From Wyeomyia smithii (taxonomy: Eukaryota; Arthropoda; Insecta; Diptera; Culicidae): DNA of 64,000 nucleotides. Within the stretch, counting starts at the first letter, position 1. Each line of letters opens with the position of its first letter. A program made the translations under genes and the position numbers. The stretch spans positions 232,513,771-232,577,770 of the forward strand of contig NC_073696.1 in the NCBI RefSeq assembly GCF_029784165.1, given 5' to 3'. Positions 55,627-64,000 of this stretch are shown here, one piece after another. Under the pieces are notes generated by a model. That model made no database searches and was not told the origin of the DNA. It saw only the letters and a list, made by a program, of their open reading frames with translations.

Positions 55627-55899
55627 TTACCAGTCTCCAGGTAGTTAGCTAGGAGGTTATAAGAGTAAAGAGGGTGCATCACGCACAAAAGCCACTCCCC
55701 GACGTAATACTTAACCGTCGTTCCGGGAAGACCAGGGCTGGAGACTGGAGGGGTTTTAGTGGGTCGGGACAGGGATCAGTAGGTGTCTGGGCGAGTGTAA
55801 CTACCCCAGCATCTCTCCCCTAGTCTCATCCCCACACCCTGAGTTCTCTTCTCAGGTGTCTGTTTGCAGATTTCCCCGCCACCTTTAAAAAAAAAAAAA
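55627..55899 (+). other. 3' untranslated region and A-tail of R1-like element
   Basis: GC-rich 3' region with a CCTGAG-TTCTCTT-CTCAGG hairpin at 55838-55856, about 30 bases before the A-tail (55886-55899). No AATAAA is seen. The hairpin is a candidate recognition site for target-primed reverse transcription, by analogy. Confidence 0.7.
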
Positions 55900-55915
55900 A
55901 GAGACAGTAGGTGGT
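55900..55915. repeat. Right target-site duplication of the R1-like element
   Basis: AGAGACAGTAGGTGGT, identical to 50488-50503, directly after the A-tail. Confidence 0.9.
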
Positions 55916-56280
55916 TGGCCTAAGGCCTCCCATCCCCGTGTAGCTTTCGGAGAAGAGCATTCCATATTGAGCCGCTGGATGTCAGCCAGACGCTGTTCGA
56001 GCCGCACCTCCAGGATGAACAGACGCTTGGGTTGGCGAAGCATTACCTCTATGGACGAAGATGGTTACCGCGTCAATGATCGAATCTCTCGTAGCTGTCG
56101 TCGGATTGACAACATTATTGATCTTGTTTCAGCTGGCAGTTTATTGTATTCATATGACTCGTGGATGAGTGATATAGGTACTCGTGGGGACCGAAGTCAG
56201 GTTGCCGATCCTACCAGGTCGTCAACTCACCATTTGAAGCCCTTCAATACCTATCCATTTGGGGTAATCCTTCCCTGAAT
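55916..56280 (-). pseudogene. Old non-LTR RT relic, right (upstream) part
   Basis: On the minus strand a frame reads EVRLEQRLADIQRLNMECS then WEALGQPPTVSETF, crossing the duplication into the left part at 50487. This is consistent with a linker preceding the RT domain, and shows that both flanks were one sequence before the R1-like insertion. Upstream of it the similarity fades. Confidence 0.55.
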
Positions 56281-57452
56281 CGAATTTAAGTCTCTGTTTT
56301 GGGAATATCTGGAACATGTTTCTGAGAGATCATAATTACACTTTTATTTTCATGAACGTTTTTCGGGACCTTTTCCCTGAGTAATTTTGCAGAATTCGAT
56401 TAACTGGTCATTTACTCGAGGGTGTCCGGAACATGTTTGGATTTTTATTCCTTTTTTAGTTTCCGATCCTATAGTCCTATAGTTCATTCAATGCATTCGT
56501 TGCAACTGATGTTCCAAGTTCACTGTCGATGAACGTTGTAAAGTAAGTTACATATTGAGCACGGCAGCTTTTGATCAGTTGTTCCATCTCGTAACGAATG
56601 GTACCGTGGCAACGGGACACATTTGTTTCAAGTAAGTTCCACTAACTAAGGTTTGAATCGCAGTTTTCTCGAGGAAAAATGGGTGAAATTGACTTGTAGA
56701 ATGCCTATTTGAACGATCAACTGAAGGAAACTCCATCATCCAAATTTAACCGTCTAAAACCAAAATTGCAGGTCAGGTTTTTTAGGCTTTTGCCTAACTG
56801 CATGATTTTCGCATGCTTTTGTGATGTAAGTGACGTTGTCCGTTACAAAGGCAAGAACTACATCGAAATCACTGAAAAACCTTATCATTATTTTAAATAT
56901 GCTTTGAGACAGTGTTTAGCATTGACGTGATGCAAATAAATAATATCAGCTGTAACAGATCCCATTTTTTCCTGTTTAGAAGTCGTAACAGGAAGAATAA
57001 ATATTACATGAAGTACAAACCGGTCTTGTGAAACGCTGGCCTCATGCAATTTTAACTCGATTTTCAAGTTTCTGTTAATTTTGCTCAAACACTTTCAGAA
57101 GGTACTCCTTCCGGAGGTGAGACTGATTTGGAATGCTTGTTAATGATGTCTTTCTTGGAAAAATCCAAAGTTACATTGCACAGAGAGCGAAATGCAGTAC
57201 ACCTTCAGAGTCCGGCTTCAAACGATTTTCACACGAAATGTTAATTACTTTTTTTATATTTTCATGCAAAAGTTGTTATTATGAGCGGAGAAAATAACCA
57301 AAATCTAGCTATTTTCTTGCAGAATGCCACTTTTTATTCCCATGAAAACAAAACACAAATATCAAAACAATATACGTGGCCGGTTTGTTCGAAGGTGGGC
57401 GTGAGATAATGAGAGAGGAATTACTGTTATTTACAGAGACTATACACTACAG
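56281..57452. other. Spacer, no gene recognised
   Basis: AT-rich. A plus frame at 56709-56930 (73 codons, with YKGKNYIEITEKPYHYFKYA) is not low-complexity, but I do not recognise it and see no supporting context. GTACCGTGGCAACGGGACAC near 56601 and GGGTGAAATTGACTTG near 56681 resemble the end of the 45.1-kb MITE family. Confidence 0.35.
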
Positions 57453-57685
57453 CAGTGATGCCACATTTTCATCTGTATTTAGGAGCTCAAAAAATCTTAT
57501 CATCATGGTAAAATTTGAAAAAATCTGTAAAATAAAATTTGCATATGTACTGGACATATCCTTCTCGTAAAAAATGCAATATAGCTTGTTTAACATTTTT
57601 TCCGTGATTCATTCATGCACACGTTTATTCGTAACATATGAATATAATAAAACCTTCGACACGCTCCACCGCATTTGAGTTAATT

Positions 57686-57740
57686 TATGTTTTTCAACTA
57701 TATGTTATGTTTTTCAACTATATAAACTGTTATGTTTTTC
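57686..57740. repeat. Triple TTATGTTTTTCAACT repeat
   Basis: Three TTATGTTTTTCAACT units, two followed by ATAT. The unit recurs with its ATATAAACTG neighbour at 59717-59745, across the tandem duplication. Confidence 0.8.
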
Positions 57741-58334
57741 AACTGGAGGAGGACTGGCAACAAGGCCCGCTAAGTGTCGTGCGTGTTTTATCTCTACGTG
57801 AAATTTAGCTAATTTAAGCTGTTTCCCCCCAAATAATATTAGTATACAGTGAATTTTATAAATTAAGTTCTGTTGGCTACCGGAACAGTGAAAAAAGGAG
57901 TCACCGGGAAATTCTAAGCAAGCTAAGTAACAATTTATTTTGTAAATATGTGGTGTGTTTTGCAGTCGGTTATTCGAGACGCACAAAAAACACTGACGAA
58001 TAAAGTATGCTCACAGCGCCTCCTGTAAGCGGATAGAAAAGCGAGAGGTGTACATGAAAAAGTTGCGACCTGCATATTTTCCACTCATATTATTGCGTGC
58101 GCGTTAGGCAATTCCATTTTACCATTTTACGAACTGCTAGAGTAGGATACACGGTATTTGCTGTTCCATGTTTTCTATGAGAATATTTTCCATGAATTGA
58201 GTTCTGAAACGTCTCGTAAAATAGTCTATAGCCGTGTAAGGTCGTTTCTATTGCGCTCAAACTGTGAATCGTCGCATCGCGGTACTCTATTTTTTCCACT
58301 TTTTGCTGATAACGTTCGTGGTTGTGATAAATGC

Positions 58335-59065
58335 GTGAACGTGTGGATGATTTGTTTAGATGATTTTACGCGATGAATAGTCGTAGAAAAGAGCGAGACA
58401 TCTATGCAAGCGCGGCAGCGTTTTTATAATAACCTATTTCAATTCATGTTTTCAGTCACTGGAAGGAGCAAAACAATAACTATTGATGTGTCATGAAAGA
58501 GTCTTTTTTAGACCTTCACTCTTTTTGGGAACACAATATAACGGACACTTTTCATATGTTCTTCGAATCCGTTTTATTTTTCGCGTTTTCCACTTTAACA
58601 ATATGAAAATTTCAGCTATGGAAGGCAGTCAACCGAGATTTTCTTCACATGCTTCTTGTTGTATTTTATAATTCATTTTTAAGAATCTCACATTATATAT
58701 GATCATATCTACAATGTTTAGATGACTTTATACGGTGAATAGTTGCGATGGAATGTTGTTGTAATAATTTATTTCCATCAATATGTTCAGCCGCCGAAAG
58801 CAGCACAATAACTACTATAGAATTTTCATGAATTAGTCTAATATAAGTTCATCTATTCTATTTTAGCACAACATGACGGATCATTTTCATATGTTTTTCG
58901 AATCTCTTTTAAATATTTCTTTTGCGTTTTCTGCGTTAAAAATTTGAATATTTCAGCTATGCAAGGCAGCCAACCGAGATCTTCTTTACATGTCATATTA
59001 CTTCTTTTTTTTTTTAGAATTCATCTTCATTAATCTCACATTATTTGTATATGATCATATTTATA
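58335..59065. repeat. Two-unit tandem duplication, unit ~355-362 bp
   Basis: Unit A (about 58335-58708) and unit B (58709-59065) share TTTAGATGA-TTTA-CG-TGAATAGT, TTCATATGTT-TTCGAATC, TTTCAGCTATG-AAGGCAG-CAACCGAGAT, AATCTCACATTAT and ATGATCATAT in the same order. The offset is 362 at the left marker and 352 at the right. No frame is conserved between units, so the duplicated sequence is not coding. Confidence 0.82.
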
Positions 59066-59439
59066 TTGTTACATCAATCCAATTAAATCATGGTCATATC
59101 ACTTATCAAAGTGAATCCTGATCAAAAACCTACCCCACTAACAAAAACTCCCTTCCGTAGTCTTTGTAGGGATGCAGAGGTATACTCGATCTCTAACAAA
59201 ACAAAGACTACATTCTAACACTCCTTCCTTATTGAAGGCTTCGTGCGGTACTGGCATAACTCGAAATTCAGAGTTCGAAGAGAAACGGGATTGAAAAGTT
59301 TGCGTTTAAAATTACCTTTATCGTCTCCAAGAAATCTACGAGCAAGTTAAAAACTTTCAAAGACACATCAACTGATAACTCAGTTTTTTTTGTGGATTTT
59401 GAAACAAGTCTTTGTGAAATAAAATTTAATAATATTTGG
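59066..59439. other. Spacer, no gene seen
   Basis: AT-rich sequence between the tandem duplication and the AAGCT-tailed repeat. Nothing supported. Confidence 0.35.
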
Positions 59440-59715
59440 TATCATTTGACTGCAACATGGAAAACTTTTGAGTTGTGCCGGTATTGCACGAAACCGACGA
59501 TATCCCCATCTGACTGTAAGGACGTGGCCGACGCCGTTATTGGTCTATAAAAAATCGGGTCATTGAATGATGCACAGTGAGAAGGAATTACCACTCCCAG
59601 TCGTTCTTTCAGTTGATTCATTGTGCATCTTGAGTGGCTCGGACCCATCACGGAGTAGCAACCATTGATATGTACAGTCAGAACTAAGCTAAGCTAAGCT
59701 AAGCTAAGCTAAGCT
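59440..59715. repeat. Repeat body ending in (AAGCT)6
   Basis: GC-richer body (CGACGATATCCCCATCTGAC ... GGCTCGGACCCATCACGGAG) followed by TGTACAGTCAGAACT and six perfect AAGCT units at 59686-59715. A short unique body with a simple-repeat tail is typical of the 3' end of some non-LTR elements. The minus frame at 59442-59651 is uninterrupted for 69 codons but unrecognised. Confidence 0.55.
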
Positions 59716-59891
59716 ATATAAACTGTTATGTTTTTCAACTATATAAACTATATAAAGAACCAAAAAAATCTGTATAAATCTGAATTATATCCAGAAAATC
59801 TGTAATCTGTATATGCAGATATCTGTGTGAAAAATACGCAAAAAATCTGTATAAATGCAGATAAATCTGTATATGTGGCATCACGTGAGTT

Positions 59892-60041
59892 TGTACACTA
59901 CAGAGCCGACAGGACTTGCTCACCATTATGGTTTTGTCAAGACAAAACTCGGGAACTACCCGAGCAAAATGACACAGCATTCTCCATTTTGATGTAACGT
60001 TTATACTCACGATGAGCGTCTTATCGGCTCTGTAGTGTACA
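59892..60041. mobile_element. 150-bp MITE with TGTACACTACAGAGCCGA ends
   Basis: TGTACACTACAGAGCCGA at the left and its perfect inverse at the right. The centre has two extra palindromes, GTTTTGTC-AA-GACAAAAC and CTCGGG-AACTA-CCCGAG. No duplication is clear. Confidence 0.8.
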
Positions 60042-60160
60042 GTCTGAACTGTTTTTTCTTTTTTTTTTTTTGGAAGGGGGGATGAAACTTAAAAGTTTAC
60101 ATAAAATGTTGCTGTTGTTGTTGCTGTTATTACGTGTTAAACGTGATTTAAAAAAAATAT

Positions 60161-60290
60161 CGTCGTCCTTCGGTTTTCAAATCACGAATTAAAACTGCTT
60201 GAGATCTGCTTGAAATTTATTAAATGACAGTTCACCCATGTACTAATTCAATATTCTTTAATTTTCATGTGAAAATCGAAGGACAACGAC
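60161..60290. repeat. Inverted repeat with ~25-bp arms
   Basis: CGTCGTCCTTCGGTTTTCAAATCACG at 60161-60186 (pattern) and its imperfect inverse at 60266-60290, with an 80-base spacer. Possibly the ends of a tiny MITE. Confidence 0.65.
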
Positions 60291-60293
60291 ACA

Positions 60294-60806
60294 AAAAATT
60301 TCAAACTCACGTTTTGCTCAAAAAATTTCACTCTTTTAGCTGATATATGAAAATCACCCAATTAAAAAAAATCTGCAACAGCCAAGCGTCTCAATCTCAC
60401 AAAATCAGTAGAAGTTTGAAGAAAGTTACGTGAATCCTGCCGTGCGAAGATTACGACAACCGCCAAACAACTAGAGTGGCGACCATCAAATTTCAAGAAT
60501 TGAGAATGTTAGCAACATTGCCAATTGTAAGGCGGTATTGCTATACTATTATTTTGCCGTTCTACACATAATTATCCCTTGTTTCAAATCATGTAAACGA
60601 AAAAACAATGTGAGTAGGTACTTCGTGGCACTACTGAAATAGTGAATATGTGAGTTTGTGTGACGAATTTGAATAGAAAATATCTAGTGGGACTAATATT
60701 CGTAAAAAATTATCGAGAGGACAAGCAAATTTGATACTGTATTTGAAGACTTACAGAAGAAACAATGGTATTTTCGAAAGTTTTACAAAAATATACAAAG
60801 CAGTTT
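60294..60806. other. Spacer
   Basis: AT-rich, no supported feature. Confidence 0.35.
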
Positions 60807-61692
60807 CACAAAAAAGTCCCAGTTTTAAAATTTTTTAATCGTCATTTTTGATTTGGCTGAAAATTTACATAGATGATTCCATAGGCAAGAGATTTTTTAA
60901 ATTTTTTGGAACACGGCTCATTTTTGAGAAGCTATTGAAAAATGCTATTTTGAGAAGGTTTTGATGATTACGAATATTATTAGGGCCCAAACTGTTTGTT
61001 TGATCGTTATGACGTCTTCGGCAAAGTTGTAGATAATAATTTTGTCTTTCCGAAAAAACTATACACTCTAAAAAAATAATGTTTTTTTTTATAAAAAAAG
61101 TTGAATGTTAAGTAAAAACTAAAAATTAACTATCTTAAAAAACTCATTTTTTTAAATCTATTCTTCATATAAAAACTAAAAGAAAATACCTAAACAATGT
61201 AACTGGTCCGATCATGGAGAAATCAGGGTAAAAAAGTTATAAATTTTAGAAAAAATATTGATTTTCTTTTTTTACAGGGTATATTTTTTATGGAAGGACA
61301 AAATTATTATCTACAACTTAGTCAAAGACACTATGGCAATCAAACAAACCGTTTCGACTGTAAAATAATTTCTATTTGCCCATAGAGTGCTCTATAGGAA
61401 ATTAAAAATATTTCTACAGCCAAATCAGTTTGTTTGATTGGCAGTGTCTTAAGCAAAATTGTAGAAAAAAATTTTGTCCTTCCATAAAAATATGCCCTTA
61501 AAAAAAATTGAAAAACTTTTGGACCGGTTGCGTTGTTTAGGTTATCTTTTGTAGTTTTTTTATAAAATGATAAGATTTTTAAAAAATAAGGTTTTTCAGA
61601 TAACTAATTTTTAATTTTTATTTTAACTTTTTAAAAAAAAAATTTTTGCAGTGTATAGTTTTTTCGGAAAGACAAAATTATTATCAACAACT

Positions 61693-62351
61693 CCGGAGTG
61701 ATTTGCGATAAGGGCGCAACTGGCAAAAGATATGCATTGGGGAATATCAGTTTGAAAATTTGCAAGTACATTTTCAAATCGTGATTTCAAAGGAAGTGAC
61801 TAACATTAACATCAATACCAAAAATCGACGTAAAATAAACCTGGCTTATAGTTTCCTAACAATACTACATTAAATTTGTGCATTTATGGCTTAAATCTGC
61901 GCTTTACTTATAACCTTTTTCTAATGAGCCCTAAAGCATTCTGACAACGAGATTCGCCCACCTCTATTTCGCCTTAAAGCATTCTGACAACGAGATACGC
62001 CCATCTTTCTTTCGCCTTGTTTTTATCTTTTCTTCAGTTGCGCCTCTTTAAATGCGCCTTTATTTTGAAAACAGAAGTTGATCCGCCCTTTATTGTCGCC
62101 CGTTTACGGAATATTTCGCAAGAAAGCCCGTTGTTTCAAAACATTGTAAAGGGCCTAGTTCCAAAGTATCTTTTGTTTTGGGTAAACTGTTTTGTCGCAT
62201 TTTACTAAAAACCTGATTTGAATAATTTTATCGATTTATACAAAAGAAAGGATTCTTGCCATGAATTGTGTGAGTCCTTTCGAAACCAATGGTGTAATAA
62301 AACGATTTGTTTACATTTTGTTAGTTGCGCCCTAAACGCGAATCACTCCGG
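61693..62351. mobile_element. 659-bp TIR element with AACT duplication, nested in the palindrome
   Basis: The left end CCGGAGTGATTTGCGATAAG and inverted right end CCGGAGTGATTCGCGTTTAG are followed by GGCGCAACT on both sides. AACT flanks at 61689-61692 and 62352-62355, and removing the element restores the palindrome arm (ACAACTTTCCCGAAGAC). Contains a 43-bp tandem duplication. No frame credible as a transposase. Confidence 0.88.
61929..62016. repeat. 43-bp tandem duplication
   Basis: TAAAGCATTCTGACAACGAG with ATWCGCCCA following, twice at 43-base offset, inside the 659-bp element. Confidence 0.9.
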
Positions 62352-62538
62352 AACTTTCCCGAAGACGTCATAACGATTTAACAAACAGTTTGGGCCCTAA
62401 AAATATTTGTAATTATCAATACCTTCGCAAAATAGCATTTTTCAATAACTTCTCAAAAATGAGTCGTGTTCCAAAAAACCTTTGCAAAGTTTCAGCGAAA
62501 TCAAAAATGGTCCATTAAACTGGTTGCCCTTTTTTGTG

Positions 62539-64000
62539 GAATTGCACTCCATAAAAATAGACCCTTTGGTGTTAAAAAACGAAAATCGACTAAACGCAAC
62601 ATGGAAAATTTTTGATAGCAAGAATTTTTGTTTTTTGTACCCTTGCTGTTTTTCTTTCGCTACACTTCACGGTAAATCAGGGCTCGATCCAAAATGGTAG
62701 AAAATGCTTTGGAGAATCAAAAGAGGCATCAACAGCGATTAGTAGAGTTCAAAAATATGGTTCAATAAACCTTAAAAAAAATAATTCGAAATTCCTTTGT
62801 AACAGAATACGGTTGGTTACTTAGAGAATTGTATTGAAATACGAACTTATTTTATTTATTTATAGGAAAAGTAAAAAAATTAGCATCAACCGAGTGCTCC
62901 ATAGGACAAAGGGAAAAAGAATATGTATTTGCAGTAAACAATATGAAAACAGGAAACAACACCTATGTCACTTCTATAAGTGAGGTTCGTAAGGCTCAAA
63001 TGATGTTGTATCAATTTCCAAAAACTAAAAACCTATCATCGAAGATTTTTGACATACCAAAAAAGAACAATTGTTCGCAAAACCTACGTACCATTGCGAT
63101 TTATTTTACTGGCAAACTTACAAGTCACAAAGCTGCACTGTGAATCGAAATTGTAATCGCACATATGTGAAAACGTCTTGTATCAATGCCCAAAATGGGC
63201 CTCTCCAGATTGCCGAAATTCCTTTTGAATCTGCGGAGCAATGTTTTATTCATGAATCGAGCCAAACAATTTATAAATAGCGTAAATATTTTGCGCTTCC
63301 TAAAAGGATTCGATCAAACAAAAGCAACCTACTGGCCGTATCGGTTCGATTTGTCCCTGCTGCTCCATTTTAATTGACCGAATTTTCTTTTGCTGCCGTG
63401 CTTCGCCGCTCAACACGTAACCCCAAAAACCGGCCCGAACCGTCTGTCTGTTGTGTCCACAGGTAACTTCGCGTGTGGATATGTTTTTCCGCTGCTGAAA
63501 ACCAGAAGCTACTGTTCGGAATTTCCAAACCAAATCAATCGCCGCTACCGGCGTGGCAGGACAATGATCCATAAATTGTTTCGAAGAAAATCACCCGAAA
63601 AAATGCCGCTTTCTTCTGGAGCTCGACAGCTGGCAACACTGGTTCCATTAGTGCTGTCGTCGCTCTGACCGAGACAACAAAAAAGACAGCCAAAAAAATA
63701 CCACGCCGAAACCGATAACCAATCACGTCGCGCGTCGCTTTCCACGACCGTCCGGCGGTCACCCGAAACTTTCCGCTGCACGCATGCTCCGCCAAAAGCC
63801 GGACGTTCGACCTATACGCCTACTTTTCCGCGAGCCCACAATTGGGTGTTTGCGTGAATGTGTCTGCCTGGCTGTGTGTGTATGTACGCGCGAGCCCTTT
63901 TAAAAAGCACTTTGTCACGAAACAAGCTTCAAGTTTGCGAACGGTGTTTCGGATTTTCGTCCTCTTATTTACTGCCATCACATCGCCTACTGCTGCGGTA
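62539..64000. other. Spacer, GC-richer and unique-looking from about 63.38 kb
   Basis: Left part AT-rich with short frames. From about 63380 the sequence has CpG-containing words and no repeat features. TTTTAAAAAG at 63898-63907 followed by ATTTTCGTCC could be part of a host 5' region, but no start codon with a credible protein follows in the window. Confidence 0.3.

Larger units (their letters stand above)
50504..55899 (+). mobile_element. Essentially full-length R1-clade-like non-LTR retrotransposon (5.4 kb)
   Basis: Exact limits come from the flanking duplication. The element has a 654-bp 5' untranslated region, ORF1 (Gag-like), ORF2 (endonuclease-RT-zinc finger), a ~260-bp 3' untranslated region and an A14 tail. 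GC content is far above its surroundings. Both long frames are uninterrupted, and the duplication is perfect, so insertion is recent compared with all other elements here. Domain order and C-terminal CCHC finger fit the R1 clade (I superfamily). It does not sit in rDNA but inside an old RT relic. Whether it can move is not known. Confidence 0.9.
57453..59884. mobile_element. Possible hAT-like element, ends only
   Basis: GTGATGCCACAT at 57455-57466 and its inverse ATGTGGCATCAC at 59873-59884 face each other 2.4 kb apart, each followed inward by ATCTGTATTT-like sequence; CAGTGATGCCACAT-type ends are reminiscent of hAT. No clean 8-bp duplication and no transposase is found between. The two ends may belong to different copies. 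Confidence 0.35.
60807..62538. repeat. Giant imperfect palindrome (~0.5-0.58 kb arms)
   Basis: The left arm is 60807-61387 and the right arm 61388-62538 without the nested element at 61693-62351. Matching blocks from outside in are CACAAAAAAG, CATTTTTGATTTGGCTGAAA, TTTTTTGGAACACGRCTCAT, TTGAAAAATGCTATTTTG, AGGGCCCAAACTGTTTGTT, ATCGTTATGACGTCTTCGG, AATTTTGTCTTTCCGAAAAA, CTATACACT, TACCTAAACAATG-AACTGGTCC, TTTATGGAAGGACAAAATT and CAATCAAACAAAC, closing at TAGAGTGCTCTA. RNA from it would fold into a long hairpin. Non-coding. Confidence 0.88.

Noticed and set aside
58335..59065. CRISPR-like or satellite array
   Set aside because: Only two long units; no short regular repeats with spacers. The genome is eukaryotic, so CRISPR is not expected.
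59442..59651. 69-codon minus frame with Cys/His residues
   Set aside because: Intact but too short and part of a repeat body; spacing of Cys and His does not form a known finger.
1..64000. LTR retrotransposons or endogenous viral genes
   Set aside because: I looked for long direct repeats with TG/CA ends, protease-integrase motifs and viral polymerase or capsid motifs and found none I could support.
63890..64000. TATA-like TTTTAAAAAG and downstream sequence as a host gene promoter
   Set aside because: No initiator at the right distance and no coding sequence before the window ends; left as a note only.

Overview
The window looks like repeat-dominated genomic DNA from a culicine mosquito, probably Aedes or a relative. 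The grounds are non-LTR retrotransposons with insect-type motifs, tRNA-derived SINEs, mariner relics, Helitron relics with a CTAG end, many TIR-bearing MITE-like elements, and AT-rich spacers broken by GC-richer single-copy-looking islands. I recognise no host protein-coding gene. The species call is inference from repeat types, not a match.

Layout. 0.4-1.3 kb: decayed minus-strand reverse transcriptase (RT). 1.9-2.8 kb: AT-rich repeat built around an ACAACTTTGCCGAAGAC-like motif, with a 306-bp MITE-like insert. 2.9-5.9 kb: unique-looking island. 6.4-8.3 kb: two Helitron helicase relics. 9.35-12.6 kb: 3.27-kb non-coding element made of three kinds of degenerate internal repeat and inserted in an A-run. 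12.8-14.7 kb: MITE, TATA/Inr-bearing repeat, and a mariner split by a tRNA-derived SINE. 15-20 kb: SINE, mariner scrap, unique islands. 20.0-21.0 kb: 954-bp MITE. 22.5-30.4 kb: large transposon with ~520-bp terminal inverted repeats and a decayed, apparently spliced transposase-like gene; its left TIR is split by a second copy of the A-run element. 31-33 kb: unique island. 33.4-35.9 kb: 5'-truncated non-LTR RT (minus). 36.8-39.8 kb: SINEs, mariner relic, inverted repeat pair. 39.9-41.4 kb: repeat with palindromic ends, hairpin MITE, 0.56-kb palindrome. 42-45 kb: unique island. 45.1-48.8 kb: MITEs. 48.9-49.6 kb: internally deleted Tc1/mariner transposase (minus). 49.9-56.3 kb: old RT relic split by an essentially complete 5.4-kb R1-like retrotransposon with two long open frames and a 16-bp target-site duplication. 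57.4-60.3 kb: hAT-like ends, 0.36-kb tandem duplication, (AAGCT)6, 150-bp MITE, hairpin. 60.8-62.5 kb: ~1.1-kb giant imperfect palindrome split by a 659-bp TIR element with an AACT duplication. 62.5-64 kb: unique-looking sequence, GC-richer at the end.

The only element with full-length open frames is the R1-like one (51158-55626): a Gag-like protein with three zinc knuckles, then an endonuclease-RT protein that lacks an AUG. Everything else is relic or non-autonomous. Nesting orders several events: SINE after mariner, R1-like element after the old RT, A-run element after the big-TIR transposon, 659-bp element after the giant palindrome. The best candidates for something undescribed are the big-TIR transposon, the A-run-targeting non-coding element, for which two paralogous empty sites can be read in this window, and the palindrome family sharing the ACAACTTTGCCGAAGAC motif.
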